Assembly (NCBI RefSeq): GCF_003336675.1
Contig: NZ_QPII01000006.1
Location: forward strand, 172,237 to 236,236
Direction: 5' to 3'
DNA length: 64,000 bases
Source: Billgrantia montanilacus
GTDB taxonomy: Bacteria; Pseudomonadota; Gammaproteobacteria; Pseudomonadales; Halomonadaceae
Below are positions 55,083 to 63,795 of this stretch, in pieces; the first letter of the stretch is position 1, and each line of letters begins with the position of its first letter. Below the pieces are notes generated by a model, which was not told the DNA's origin, made no database searches, and saw nothing but the letters and a program-made list of their open reading frames with translations. The position numbers and the translations under genes were made by a program.

Positions 55083-56489
55083 ATGATCACTGATGCAAGC
55101 ACCGAAACCCTGAAAATGACCCTTGGAGGCAACCTCCTGGGTCCCGATGACCCGGCCTTCGATGAGGTACGCCAGGTCTGGAACGGCATGATCGATCGCC
55201 GGCCGGCGCTTATCGCGCGCTGTCGCGGAACGGCGGACGTGGTCGCGACGGTGGCCTTCGCCCGTAAGCGGGACCTGCCGATCTCGGTCCGCGGTGGCGG
55301 CCACAACGTCGCTGGCACGGCGGTCGGGGACAATAGCCTGATGATCGACCTGTCGCTCATGCACACGGTCATCGTGGACGCAAACGCGCGCGTTGCCCGC
55401 GTCCAGGGCGGGGCCCTGCTGCAGGATGTCGATCGGGAGACCCAGGTCCATGGCCTGGCCACCCCGACCGGCCTGGTATCGAAGACCGGTATCGCGGGGC
55501 TCTGCCTCAGCGGCGGGCTCGGCTGGCTGCGACGCAAGCACGGCCTCACCTGCGACAACCTGATCGGTGCCGAGGTCGTCACCGGCAACGGCGAGGTGGT
55601 CTACACCAGCGAGACCAGTAATCCGGAGCTGCTCTGGGGCCTGCGCGGCGGTGGCGGCAACTTCGGCGTGGTGACCACCTTCGAGTTCAGGCTCCATCCG
55701 GTGGGTCCCGAGGTCGCCTTCACCTTCGTGGGCTACCCTGCCGACGACCGCCGGAGGTGTTACGAGGCGTACCGCGACTTCACGCAGCACGCCCCCGATG
55801 AGGTCTCCACGCTCGTCACCTCGATCACGGTGCCGGACGACCCCGCCTTCCCCGTCCCGGACGCCCGCGGCAAGCCCGCCATCGCCTTCCTCGGGGTGTC
55901 CCTGGGTGCCCCCGAAGCAGGCGAGGCATCGATGGCCCCCCTCCGCCGGGTTGCGGCGCCGCTTTTCGACCTGAGCGGCACGATGCGATGGGTGGACATT
56001 CAATCGCTGCTGGATGCGAACTTCCCGGCCGGCGGGCTTTACTACTGGAAGGGCCGCCCGCTGACAGCGGCCGCACTCGGCGACGCCGGCATCGACATGC
56101 TCGTCGACTACGCCGAGCGTCGCCCCTCACCGCTGACGGCGCTGGTGATCTGGCATCTGGGCGGCGCGATTCGACAGGTCGACGAGAACGGGACGGCCTA
56201 CGGCGGCCGTGGCGCCGAGTACATGCTCGCGGCCGAGTCGATCTGGAGCGATCGGGCCGATGATGAAAGCAACATTGCCTGGTCCCGCAACGCGGTGGAC
56301 GACTTCGCACGTTTCGGGTACGGCGACGGCCTCTACCTCAACTACCCGGGCTTCCTCGAGAACCAGGATGAGGTGACCAGAGCCACCTTCGGACAGAAGT
56401 ACGCAAGGTTGCAGGCACTCAAGGCATCCTGCGATCCGCAGAACCTGTTTCGCCACAACCACAACATTCCGCCGGCCGATCCGGCATGA
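55083..56489 (+). CDS. FAD-linked oxidase, berberine-bridge/6-hydroxynicotine oxidase type
   Basis: 468-aa oxidase of the PCMH/VAO family with C-terminal BBE segment (YLNYPGFLE, YARLQALKASCDPQNLFRHN). SVRGGGHNVAGTAVG has the His that links FAD covalently, and GLVSKTGIAGLCLSGGLGWL includes a Cys near the position used for bicovalent attachment in BBE enzymes. The ATG at 55083 is chosen because GGGGGAGAGA stands directly before it. Divergent from a GlxA-type regulator. Substrate (amine, alcohol or sugar) unknown. Confidence 0.88.
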   Translation: MITDASTETLKMTLGGNLLGPDDPAFDEVRQVWNGMIDRRPALIARCRGTADVVATVAFARKRDLPISVRGGGHNVAGTAVGDNSLMIDLSLMHTVIVDANARVARVQGGALLQDVDRETQVHGLATPTGLVSKTGIAGLCLSGGLGWLRRKHGLTCDNLIGAEVVTGNGEVVYTSETSNPELLWGLRGGGGNFGVVTTFEFRLHPVGPEVAFTFVGYPADDRRRCYEAYRDFTQHAPDEVSTLVTSITVPDDPAFPVPDARGKPAIAFLGVSLGAPEAGEASMAPLRRVAAPLFDLSGTMRWVDIQSLLDANFPAGGLYYWKGRPLTAAALGDAGIDMLVDYAERRPSPLTALVIWHLGGAIRQVDENGTAYGGRGAEYMLAAESIWSDRADDESNIAWSRNAVDDFARFGYGDGLYLNYPGFLENQDEVTRATFGQKYARLQALKASCDPQNLFRHNHNIPPADPA

Positions 56490-56602
56490 ACACCACGTCC
56501 GACGAGAGGAAGGAGAACCGGCATGAAACTCCATGCCCGCCCTCCTCTGACCCTGCGCACTGCCCATCGGCGCCGGGCACTAATGCAGGGCCGGACCCAG
56601 GT

Positions 56603-56628
56603 GGGAGCAGAGCACAGACTCTGCTCCC
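56603..56628 (+). terminator. Hairpin after the FAD oxidase gene
   Basis: 10-bp stem GGGAGCAGAG / CTCTGCTCCC with loop CACAGA, 114 bases after the oxidase stop. Only CATGCTTTCG follows, so it is at best a weak terminator. Confidence 0.4.
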
Positions 56629-56766
56629 GCCATGCTTTCGTCCACACTGGCCCATGCCCCGCCAGCGCATCGATGACCCAGTCCCCAGGGGCAGACAGCG
56701 ACGGCCAGGAGGCCTAGACTGCACCGCAGCATTCAGGTTTCTGGATTCAGGACTCAAGGAGACAGC

Positions 56767-57852
56767 ATGGCGAAGGACGACAGGAAGCGCATCGACCTGG
56801 CACTGCAGGGCGGCGGCTCACACGGCGCCCTGACCTGGGGCGTACTCGACCGCCTGCTGGAAGAGGATAGGCTGGAGATCGACGGAATCAGTGGCACCAG
56901 CGCCGGCGCCATGAATGCGGTGGTACTGGCCGATGGACTGCACAAGGGTGGGCGCGAGGGCGCCCGGGAAGCGCTCTATACCTTCTGGAAGGGGGTCAGC
57001 GATGCGGCGCGCTTCTCACCGATTCAGCGCACTCTCTGGGATCGGCTGATGGGCAACGATGGCCTCGACAACTCGCCGAGCTACCTGTTCTTCGAAAGCC
57101 TCACCCAGCTGGTCGCGCCGGCAAAACTCAACCCCCTGGGCATCAACCCCCTGCGTGACCTGGTGTACGACCTGGTCGACTTCGAACGGGTGAACGCCTG
57201 CCGCCAGGCGAAAGTGTTCGTCACCGCCACCAACGTGCGTACCGGGCGCGCTACGGTCTTCCGCCAGCCTCATCTGAGCGTGGATACCGTCATGGCCTCA
57301 GCCTGCCTGCCCTTCATGTTTCCCGCCGTTGAGATCGACGGCGAGGCCTACTGGGACGGCGGCTACAGCGGCAACCCCGCCCTGTTCCCGCTGGTGGACG
57401 ACCAGGGCTGTCGCGACCTGGTAGTGGTCCAGGTCAACCCGCTGGTTCGCAATCAGCTACCCGAAAGCGCCAGGGACATCATCAACCGCATCAACGAGAT
57501 CACCTTCAACACCAGCCTGATCAAGGAGCTGCGCAGTATCCAGCTGCTGCAGCAATTGATCGACACGTCAGGTATGGAGCTGGAACAGTACCGCTCCATG
57601 CGCCTGCACCTGATCCATGCCGAACAGGAGGTCGAGAAGCTCAGCGCCTCGAGCAAGCTCAACGCCGAATGGGACTTCGTTCACCGGCTCCACGTCCAGG
57701 GCCGCGCCTGGGCCGACCTCTGGCTCGAACAGCACTTCGACTCCATCGGCAAGTGCTCCTCCTTCGACCTGAATGCGGTGTTCCAGGATTCGTTCCGCCC
57801 GTTCGCCAGGCCCGAGGAAGCTCCCACCGGGCGCGGCAAGGACGACGAGTAA
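56767..57852 (+). CDS. Patatin-like phospholipase
   Basis: 361-aa acyl hydrolase with Ser-Asp dyad: oxyanion loop LALQGGGSHGAL (11-22), nucleophile S45 in GTSAG, and D197 in YWDGGYSGNP. The long C-terminal helical part (about 240-330) resembles cytosolic RssA-like patatins and those found next to polyhydroxyalkanoate genes. Monocistronic. Likely acts on phospholipid or lipid ester; no secretion signal. Confidence 0.9.
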   Translation: MAKDDRKRIDLALQGGGSHGALTWGVLDRLLEEDRLEIDGISGTSAGAMNAVVLADGLHKGGREGAREALYTFWKGVSDAARFSPIQRTLWDRLMGNDGLDNSPSYLFFESLTQLVAPAKLNPLGINPLRDLVYDLVDFERVNACRQAKVFVTATNVRTGRATVFRQPHLSVDTVMASACLPFMFPAVEIDGEAYWDGGYSGNPALFPLVDDQGCRDLVVVQVNPLVRNQLPESARDIINRINEITFNTSLIKELRSIQLLQQLIDTSGMELEQYRSMRLHLIHAEQEVEKLSASSKLNAEWDFVHRLHVQGRAWADLWLEQHFDSIGKCSSFDLNAVFQDSFRPFARPEEAPTGRGKDDE

Positions 57853-57900
57853 GCTCAATGCCCTGATCGATGATCCTGATCCTCACGATGTTCCGGCGCC

Positions 57901-57931
57901 CCCGTTCAGGGGGTAACGCGACCCGAACGGG
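57901..57931 (+). other. Hairpin in the leader of the tungstate transporter operon
   Basis: CCCGTTC...GAACGGG with an inner GGGT/ACCC extension and a three-base bulge lies 82 bases before tupB. It may be a terminator-like or regulatory leader structure. It does not show an arrangement I could assign to the molybdenum/tungsten cofactor riboswitch. Confidence 0.3.
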
Positions 57932-58012
57932 CATGTGTGTGTCGTTTCGCGGGTGTCGTCATGGCTTCCTTGGCATACCATGGGTCTTCGCCACACTCGC
58001 CCGGAGACCCGC

Positions 58013-58717
58013 ATGCCGGAATTCGACAACGCCTTCCAGGCCGCCCTCAACCTGATCCTGGGCCTGGACTCGACGCTGGTCGGCATCCTGGCCCTGTCGC
58101 TTCAGGTATCGCTTGCCGCCGTGGCGGTGGGTGCGCTGATCGGCCTGCCCTTGGGCGCTGCCCTGGCGCTGTGGCGCTTCCCGGGGCGCGGCGCGGTCGT
58201 GGTGATGCTCAATGCCCTGATGGGGCTGCCGCCGGTGGTGGCGGGGCTGGCGGTCTACCTGCTGCTATCTCGTGCCGGCCCGCTGGGGCAGTTCGGCCTG
58301 CTGTTCACGCCCGGCGCCATGGTGGTCGCCCAGGTCCTGCTGATCCTGCCGATCATCGCCGCCCTGACCCGCCAGCAGGTGGAGGAGCTGCACGCCGAAT
58401 ACCGCGAACAGTTGCAGTCGCTCGGGTTGTCACGGCTGCGCCGCATCCCCACCCTGCTGTGGGACGCCCGCTTCGGGCTGATGACGGTGATACTGGCCGG
58501 TTTCGGTCGCGCCAGTGCCGAAGTGGGCGCGGTGATGATCGTGGGCGGGAATATCGAAGGCGTCACCCGGGTCATGACCACGGCGATCGTGCTGGAAACC
58601 AGCAAGGGCAACCTGCCGCTGGCCCTGGGCCTCGGCCTGGTGCTGCTCGCCCTGGTCACGTTGATCAACGGTGCCGCCTACCTGGTGGGCGAAACGGCCC
58701 GGAGGCGACTGGGATGA
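58013..58717 (+). CDS. tupB: Tungstate ABC transporter permease
   Basis: 234-aa inner-membrane permease with about five helices and the ABC contact loop around EEYREQLQSLGLSRLRRIPTLLW-like sequence (here YREQLQSLGLSRLRR). Together with TupA and the ATPase it forms the TupABC high-affinity tungstate importer. ATG at 58013 starts the fold (MPEFDNAFQAALNLILGLD). Its stop overlaps the start of the ATPase gene. Confidence 0.9.
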   Translation: MPEFDNAFQAALNLILGLDSTLVGILALSLQVSLAAVAVGALIGLPLGAALALWRFPGRGAVVVMLNALMGLPPVVAGLAVYLLLSRAGPLGQFGLLFTPGAMVVAQVLLILPIIAALTRQQVEELHAEYREQLQSLGLSRLRRIPTLLWDARFGLMTVILAGFGRASAEVGAVMIVGGNIEGVTRVMTTAIVLETSKGNLPLALGLGLVLLALVTLINGAAYLVGETARRRLG

Positions 58718-59442
58718 CCCAAATGGCCCATCAGTTGCCCGAACTTGCGATCCCGGCCCTGCGCTTCGAAGGTGCGAGCGTGGTTCACCGCGGCCAGACG
58801 CTGCTCCAGCCGCTGACCCTCTCCTTCGACGGTTGCCGGCGCACCCTGGTAATGGGCCCCAACGGGGCCGGCAAGAGCCTGCTGATGCGCCTGGCCCACG
58901 GTCTGCTGCTTCCCAGCGCCGGGCAGGTGTACTGGAAAGGCAAGCCACCGCGCCAGGCGATGGTCTTCCAGCGCCCCGTGCTGCTAAAGCGTTCGGCCCT
59001 GGACAACCTCACCTATGCCCTGGCCGTCAGCGGCACCCCTTGGCGGTCACGCAAGCCACTGGCCCGCGAGGCCCTGGCCCGCTTCGGCCTGAGCCCCCTG
59101 GAAAGGCGCCCGGCGCGGGTTCTCTCCGGCGGCGAGCAGCAACGCCTCGCCCTGGCCCGGGCCTGGCTGCTCGCCCCGGAGGTGCTGTTCCTCGACGAAC
59201 CCACCGCCGCCCTGGACCCGGCCTCGATGCGCGCCGTGGAAGCGGCGGTCGTCGACTTCCATGCCCGGGGCACGCGTATCCTGATGACCACCCACGACCT
59301 CAACCAGGCAAAACGGCTGGCAGACGATGTCGTGCTGCTCCACGAGGGGCGCCTGATCGAACACAGCGACGCCGAGCGTTTCTTCACCACGCCGGCTTCA
59401 CCGACCACCCGCGCCTTCATCGACGGGGATCTGATCTGGTAG
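58714..59442 (+). CDS. tupC: Tungstate ABC transporter ATP-binding protein
   Basis: 242-aa ABC ATPase: Walker A GPNGAGKSLLMRL, Q-loop MVFQRPVLLKRSA, signature LSGGEQQRLALARA, Walker B VLFLDEPTAALDP and H-loop TTHDLNQ. It drives tungstate uptake with TupB. ATGA overlap with tupB shows translational coupling. The Q-loop form VFQRPVLLKRS is common in TupC/molybdate-type ATPases. Confidence 0.92.
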   Translation: MTQMAHQLPELAIPALRFEGASVVHRGQTLLQPLTLSFDGCRRTLVMGPNGAGKSLLMRLAHGLLLPSAGQVYWKGKPPRQAMVFQRPVLLKRSALDNLTYALAVSGTPWRSRKPLAREALARFGLSPLERRPARVLSGGEQQRLALARAWLLAPEVLFLDEPTAALDPASMRAVEAAVVDFHARGTRILMTTHDLNQAKRLADDVVLLHEGRLIEHSDAERFFTTPASPTTRAFIDGDLIW

Positions 59443-59485
59443 CTCGGATGACCACCTCGGATGACAACCACAGAAGGAAGACAGC

Positions 59486-60316
59486 ATGCCGAGGGCCGGA
59501 ACCATCCTTGCCACACTCGCCCTGATGGGGCTCTCGCTTCCCGCCACCGCCCAGAGCATCGGCCATATCACCCTGGCCTCTACTACTTCCACCGAGAACT
59601 CGGGCCTGTTCGGCGCCATCATTCCGGCGTTCACCGAGGCCACCGGCATCGAGGTGCGCGTCGTGGCGGTGGGCACCGGCCAGGCCTTCGAAATTGCCCG
59701 CCGCGGCGATGCCGACAGCCTGCTGGTACACGACACCGAAGGCGAAGCGCGCTTCGTCGCCGAGGGCCATGGCAGCGAACGCGCCGACGTCATGTATAAC
59801 GACTTCGTGATCGTAGGCCCGGTCGGCGATCCGGCAGGCATTGCCGAAGCCGATGACGTCAACGAGGTCTTCGCCCGTATCGGTGCGGCTGAGGCCCCCT
59901 TCACCTCCCGCGGGGACGACAGCGGCACCCACCGTGCCGAACAGCGCCTCTGGGAGGCGGCCGGGGTCGTAACCGCGTCCCCCTGGTATCGCGAGCTCGG
60001 CAGCGGCATGGGTGCGACGCTCAATACCGCCGCCGCCATGGATGCCTACGTTTTCACGGATCGCGCCACCTGGGTCGCGTTCAGGAATCGCCAGGATCTC
60101 ACGCTGCTCTTCGAGGGTGACGAGGCGCTGTTCAACCAGTACGGCAGCGTGCGAATCTCCCCCGATCGCCACCCCCACCTCAAGCACGACCTCGCCGCGC
60201 AGTGGCATGAGTGGCTGCTCTCCGAGGCCGGCCAGCGGGCGATCGCCGACTTCCGGGTCAATGGCGGGCAGCTGTTCTTTCCCAACAGTCAGCCCAACGT
60301 GGACGACGCACCTTAA
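59486..60316 (+). CDS. tupA: Tungstate-binding protein TupA
   Basis: 276-aa periplasmic binding protein with signal peptide (cleavage near ATA-QS). The TupA hallmark TTSTENSGL (oxyanion-binding TTS) stands near residue 33, and SRGDDSGTHRAEQRLW is the second ligand loop. TupA distinguishes tungstate from molybdate with very high affinity. Here it is last in tupBCA; it ends against the convergent LysR gene with a four-base overlap. Confidence 0.95.
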   Translation: MPRAGTILATLALMGLSLPATAQSIGHITLASTTSTENSGLFGAIIPAFTEATGIEVRVVAVGTGQAFEIARRGDADSLLVHDTEGEARFVAEGHGSERADVMYNDFVIVGPVGDPAGIAEADDVNEVFARIGAAEAPFTSRGDDSGTHRAEQRLWEAAGVVTASPWYRELGSGMGATLNTAAAMDAYVFTDRATWVAFRNRQDLTLLFEGDEALFNQYGSVRISPDRHPHLKHDLAAQWHEWLLSEAGQRAIADFRVNGGQLFFPNSQPNVDDAP

Positions 60317-61272
60317 GCTCCTGACCCCAGCCCCGCCAGCATCGCCCCCAGCTCGTTGGAGATGAAGCGCGCCTCCACGCACTCACCCAGATGCCCCTGG
60401 GCGAACGTCAGAAAACCCAGCGCGGCGTGGGGAAGGCGCCTGTCACGGCGTACGATAAACTGCCAGTGGCTCTCGATGGGCCACCCCTCCACCGGCAGGA
60501 TCACCAGGTCTGGATGCTCCGGCGGCAACACATGCTCGGAGAGCACCGCGAGCCCCATGCCCGACGCCACCCCCACGCGAATCGCCTCGTTACTGGCCAT
60601 CTGCAGGGTCGCGCCCAGCGACAGCCCCTGCTCCTGCAGCCAGCTCTCGAACAGCATGCGCGTGGCAGAGCCCGGCTCGCGCAGCAGGAAACGTTCCGCC
60701 AGCAGCTCGCTCATGGCAACGCGCTCGCGGGTGGCCAAGGCATGCCCCCGCGGGGCGATCACCACCAGCGGATTGCGCAGGAAGCGGCCTGCCAGGGCGT
60801 GGGCCAGCGAGGGGGGATGGCTGAAAATATAGAGATCGTCATCCTGACGCTCGAAGCGGGTGAGCATCTGGCGGCGGTTGCCGATATGCAGGGTCACGTC
60901 GACCTCGGGAAACGCCTGGCTGTAAGGCCCCAACAGCCGGGGCAACACATACTGCGCCGTATTGACCAGGGCGATGCTGAAGCGCCCCCTTTCACCGCCC
61001 CGCAGGGCAACCAGGTAATCCTCGAAGTCGTCGAAGCGGTCGAGCACTTCGCGGCTGGCGCGGTAGAGTTCGGTGCCGGCCTCCGTCGTCGTCAGGCGAC
61101 CTCGGCGGCTCTCCAGGAGCGGCTCCCCCACCGCCTCGCCCAGCCGCTTGAGCTGCTGCGAAACGGTCGGCTGGGTCAGGTGGAGCTGCCGAGCGGCCTC
61201 GCTGACCGAACCGCTGCGCACCACGGCCACATACACCTGCAGTAGACGAAACGTCAGGTGACGCACGTTCAT
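60313..61272 (-). CDS. LysR-family regulator, CbbR-like
   Basis: 319-aa LysR regulator: N-terminal helix-turn-helix LQVYVAVVRSGSVSEAARQLHLTQPTVSQQLKRL (in parts) and a C-terminal inducer domain. Closest in feel to CbbR/CysB-like regulators. It is divergent from the SbtA-type bicarbonate transporter, with a clear dyad in the gap, so control of that gene is likely. ATG at 61272 starts MNVRHLTFRLLQVY; a 20-residue extension crosses the dyad and is rejected. Confidence 0.88.
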   Translation of the reverse strand: MNVRHLTFRLLQVYVAVVRSGSVSEAARQLHLTQPTVSQQLKRLGEAVGEPLLESRRGRLTTTEAGTELYRASREVLDRFDDFEDYLVALRGGERGRFSIALVNTAQYVLPRLLGPYSQAFPEVDVTLHIGNRRQMLTRFERQDDDLYIFSHPPSLAHALAGRFLRNPLVVIAPRGHALATRERVAMSELLAERFLLREPGSATRMLFESWLQEQGLSLGATLQMASNEAIRVGVASGMGLAVLSEHVLPPEHPDLVILPVEGWPIESHWQFIVRRDRRLPHAALGFLTFAQGHLGECVEARFISNELGAMLAGLGSGA

Positions 61273-61294
61273 GACACGGCTCCACGGCGGATTA

Positions 61295-61312
61295 TATAGA
61301 TAGTCATCTATA
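61295..61312. promoter_or_regulatory. Dyad in the LysR/sbtA intergenic region
   Basis: TATAGAT-AGTC-ATCTATA, a perfect 7-bp inverted repeat, 23 bases upstream of the LysR start and 94 bases upstream of the transporter. It fits the size and place of a LysR-type operator and stands out in an AT-rich island. Confidence 0.7.
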
Positions 61313-61405
61313 CTAAATCGATGAATATTCAATTGGAATCAATATCACGCACTCCTCACAATCCGCGACTACCCTGCCACTGCGACTCAAGAAGAAGAGA
61401 GACCT

Positions 61406-62344
61406 ATGCCAGACATCGTCGTGATGTTCTTTCTGCTCGGCCTGCTCGCCGGTATCGTCAAGTCCGACCTCAACATCCCCAAGGCCGCCTACGACACCTT
61501 GAGCCTGCTGCTGATGCTGACCATCGGCCTGAAGGGAGGCATGGCGCTCTACGGCAACCTACGCTGGTCGCTGTTGCCGGAACTGCTCGCGGTGGCCGCC
61601 CTGGGTGCGGTGATCCCGCTGGCCCTGATGCCGGTGCTGCGTCACCTGATTCGCCTCTCGCCTGCCGATAGCGCCAGCATCGCTGCCCACTACGGATCGG
61701 TCAGCGCCGGCACCTTCGCCGTGGCCCTGGCCTTCGCCGAAGGCCGCGGCCTACCCATCGGCGCCGAGGTAACGCTCTACCTGGTGATGATGGAACTCCC
61801 GGCAATCATGGTGGCCATCGCCCTCTTTCGCCGCTACAAGGGCAGCGACTCCGGCGAAGCGCTGCAGGGCATCTGGCACGAGACCCTGACCAACCGGGGG
61901 GTGATCCTGCTGGCCGGCGGCGCGGTGATCGGCGCCATGTATGGCCCCATGCAGGGTGCCAACGTCACCGAGCTGTTCACCGGCGCCTTCCATGCGGTGC
62001 TGGCGCTGTTCCTGCTGCAGATGGGCCTGACTGCGGCCGAAACCCTGCGCCCCGTCCCCTGGTTCCACTGGCGGCTGCTCACCTTCGCCCTGGTGGCGCC
62101 GTTCGTCCTGTCACTGGCCGGCCTGGCAGTCGGCCTGGCACTGGGCCTTCCCAGCGGCTCCCTGCTGATCCTGACGGCGCTTGCCGCCAGCGCCTCCTAC
62201 ATCGCCGCGCCAGCTGCCATGCGCAACGCCATTCCCGAGGCCAACATCGGCCTGGCCATGTTGGCCGCGCTCGGCTTCACCTTCCCGCTGAACGTGATCG
62301 TGGGTATCCCCCTCTATCACCAGCTGGCGCTGTGGTTGGGCTGA
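61406..62344 (+). CDS. sbtA: Sodium-dependent bicarbonate transporter, SbtA family
   Basis: 312-aa inner-membrane protein with about 10 helices in two inverted halves. LNIPKAAYDTLSLLLMLTIGLKGG-like start (here IPKAAYDTLSLLLMLTIGLK) and AAHYGSVSAGTFAVALAF mark the SbtA (DUF897) family, known from cyanobacteria as a high-affinity Na+/HCO3- symporter. In a heterotroph it may feed carboxylases. The cyanobacterial regulatory partner SbtB was not found beside it. Divergent LysR regulator. Confidence 0.88.
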   Translation: MPDIVVMFFLLGLLAGIVKSDLNIPKAAYDTLSLLLMLTIGLKGGMALYGNLRWSLLPELLAVAALGAVIPLALMPVLRHLIRLSPADSASIAAHYGSVSAGTFAVALAFAEGRGLPIGAEVTLYLVMMELPAIMVAIALFRRYKGSDSGEALQGIWHETLTNRGVILLAGGAVIGAMYGPMQGANVTELFTGAFHAVLALFLLQMGLTAAETLRPVPWFHWRLLTFALVAPFVLSLAGLAVGLALGLPSGSLLILTALAASASYIAAPAAMRNAIPEANIGLAMLAALGFTFPLNVIVGIPLYHQLALWLG

Positions 62345-62353
62345 ACCAGCCCA

Positions 62354-62382
62354 GGCGCCGCCGACCCAGGGTCGGTGGCGCC
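62354..62382 (+). terminator. Hairpin after sbtA
   Basis: 12-bp stem GGCGCCGCCGAC / GTCGGTGGCGCC (one G-T) with a five-base loop, ten bases after the stop. No T-run follows. Confidence 0.6.
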
Positions 62383-62501
62383 AATCCCACCCTTCTGCCA
62401 GTCTTGCACTCTCAACCTCATTTCTTTCCACGCCGTTTCTTCCGAGATCGTTTATGGCAGCGTAGTTTCTTCGACATTCGTCGCAGCCGTCCCGCTTGCA
62501 C

Positions 62502-62517
62502 TTTACGTTAACGTCAA
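62502..62517 (+). promoter_or_regulatory. LiuR-like operator upstream of isovaleryl-CoA dehydrogenase
   Basis: TTTACGTTAACGTCAA, a near-perfect palindrome (14 of 16), 104 bases before the gene. MerR-type LiuR sites for leucine/isovalerate catabolism have this TTnACGTnnACGTnAA form. TTGCAC lies just before it and TAGTCT eight bases after, possible promoter elements. Confidence 0.65.
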
Positions 62518-62621
62518 CCTGGCCTAGTCTTGTAGCCATTCCAAGATGCGAGGCAAATCCGTGCCCGTTCGCCTTGCGCAACCTGACAGCCGACATACCG
62601 ACAGTAAAAGGGAGTTCCGCC

Positions 62622-63791
62622 ATGCTCACGCCCTACAAGCCCCTCGACTTCGGCCTCGACGATGAACTGAACATGCTGCGCGATCAGGTCAACGCCTTCG
62701 CCCGCGACGAGATCGCCCCGCGCGCCGCCGAGATCGACGAGAAGAACGAGTTCCCCAACGACCTGTGGCAGAAATTCGGCGACATGGGGCTGCTGGGCAT
62801 CACCGTCTCGGAAGAGGACGGCGGCACCGGCATGGGTTACCTGGCGCACTGCATCGCCATGGAAGAGATCTCCCGGGCCAGCGCCTCGGTGGGTCTCTCC
62901 TACGGCGCGCACTCCAATCTCTGCGTCAACCAGCTCAAGATCAATGCCAGCGCCGAGCAGAAGGCCAAGTACCTGCCCAAGCTGATGAGCGGCGAGCATG
63001 TCGGCGCGCTGGCCATGTCCGAGCCGGGCGCCGGCTCCGACGTGGTCTCCATGAAACTGCGCGCACGCAAGGAGGGCGACCACTTCGTCCTCAACGGCAA
63101 CAAGATGTGGATCACCAACGGCCCCGACGCCGACGTACTGGTGGTCTACGCCAAGACCGACCCGGACGCCGGCTCCAAGGGCATCACCGCCTTCATCATC
63201 GAGAAGGGCATGCCCGGCTTCACCACCGCCCAGAAGCTCGACAAGCTGGGTATGCGTGGTTCCAACACCTGCGAGCTGGTGTTTCAGGACTGCGAAGTGC
63301 CCGTCGAGAACGTGCTCGGCGAGCTGAACCGCGGCGTCAAGGTGCTGATGAGCGGGCTGGACTACGAGCGCACCGTGCTCGCCGCCGGCCCCATCGGCAT
63401 CATGCAGGCGGCCATGGACATCGTGGTGCCCTACATCCACGAGCGTAAGCAGTTCGACCAGCCCATCGGCGAATTCCAGCTGGTGCAGGGCAAGATCGCC
63501 GACATGTACACCACGCTGAACGCCTGCCGCGCTTATCTCTACGCCGTAGCCGCCGGCTGCGACCGCGGCCAGACCTCGAGGAAGGACGCCGCCGGCGTGA
63601 TCCTCTACTGCGCCGAAAAGGCTACCCAAGTGGCGCTGGACTCGATCCAGTTGCTCGGCGGCAACGGCTATATCAACGAATACCCGACCGGACGCCTGCT
63701 GCGCGACGCCAAGCTCTACGAGATCGGCGCCGGTACCAGCGAGATCCGCCGGATGCTGATCGGCCGCGAGATTTTTAACGAATCGAAGTAG
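62622..63791 (+). CDS. liuA: Isovaleryl-CoA dehydrogenase
   Basis: 389-aa FAD acyl-CoA dehydrogenase of leucine breakdown (isovaleryl-CoA to 3-methylcrotonyl-CoA). The catalytic base E249 lies in [16 protein letters not shown], the position that marks isovaleryl-CoA dehydrogenases rather than straight-chain enzymes. [18 protein letters not shown] and [21 protein letters not shown] are family blocks. ATG at 62622 follows AAAGGGAG. The other liu genes are not visible; a REP cluster follows directly, so they may lie beyond the edge or elsewhere. Confidence 0.94.
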   Translation: MLTPYKPLDFGLDDELNMLRDQVNAFARDEIAPRAAEIDEKNEFPNDLWQKFGDMGLLGITVSEEDGGTGMGYLAHCIAMEEISRASASVGLSYGAHSNLCVNQLKINASAEQKAKYLPKLMSGEHVGALAMSEPGAGSDVVSMKLRARKEGDHFVLNGNKMWITNGPDADVLVVYAKTDPDAGSKGITAFIIEKGMPGFTTAQKLDKLGMRGSNTCELVFQDCEVPVENVLGELNRGVKVLMSGLDYERTVLAAGPIGIMQAAMDIVVPYIHERKQFDQPIGEFQLVQGKIADMYTTLNACRAYLYAVAAGCDRGQTSRKDAAGVILYCAEKATQVALDSIQLLGGNGYINEYPTGRLLRDAKLYEIGAGTSEIRRMLIGREIFNESK

Positions 63792-63795
63792 AAGT

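Noticed and set aside
57901..57931. Molybdenum/tungsten cofactor riboswitch
   Set aside because: Only one short bulged hairpin is seen; the multi-stem core of that riboswitch could not be recognised.
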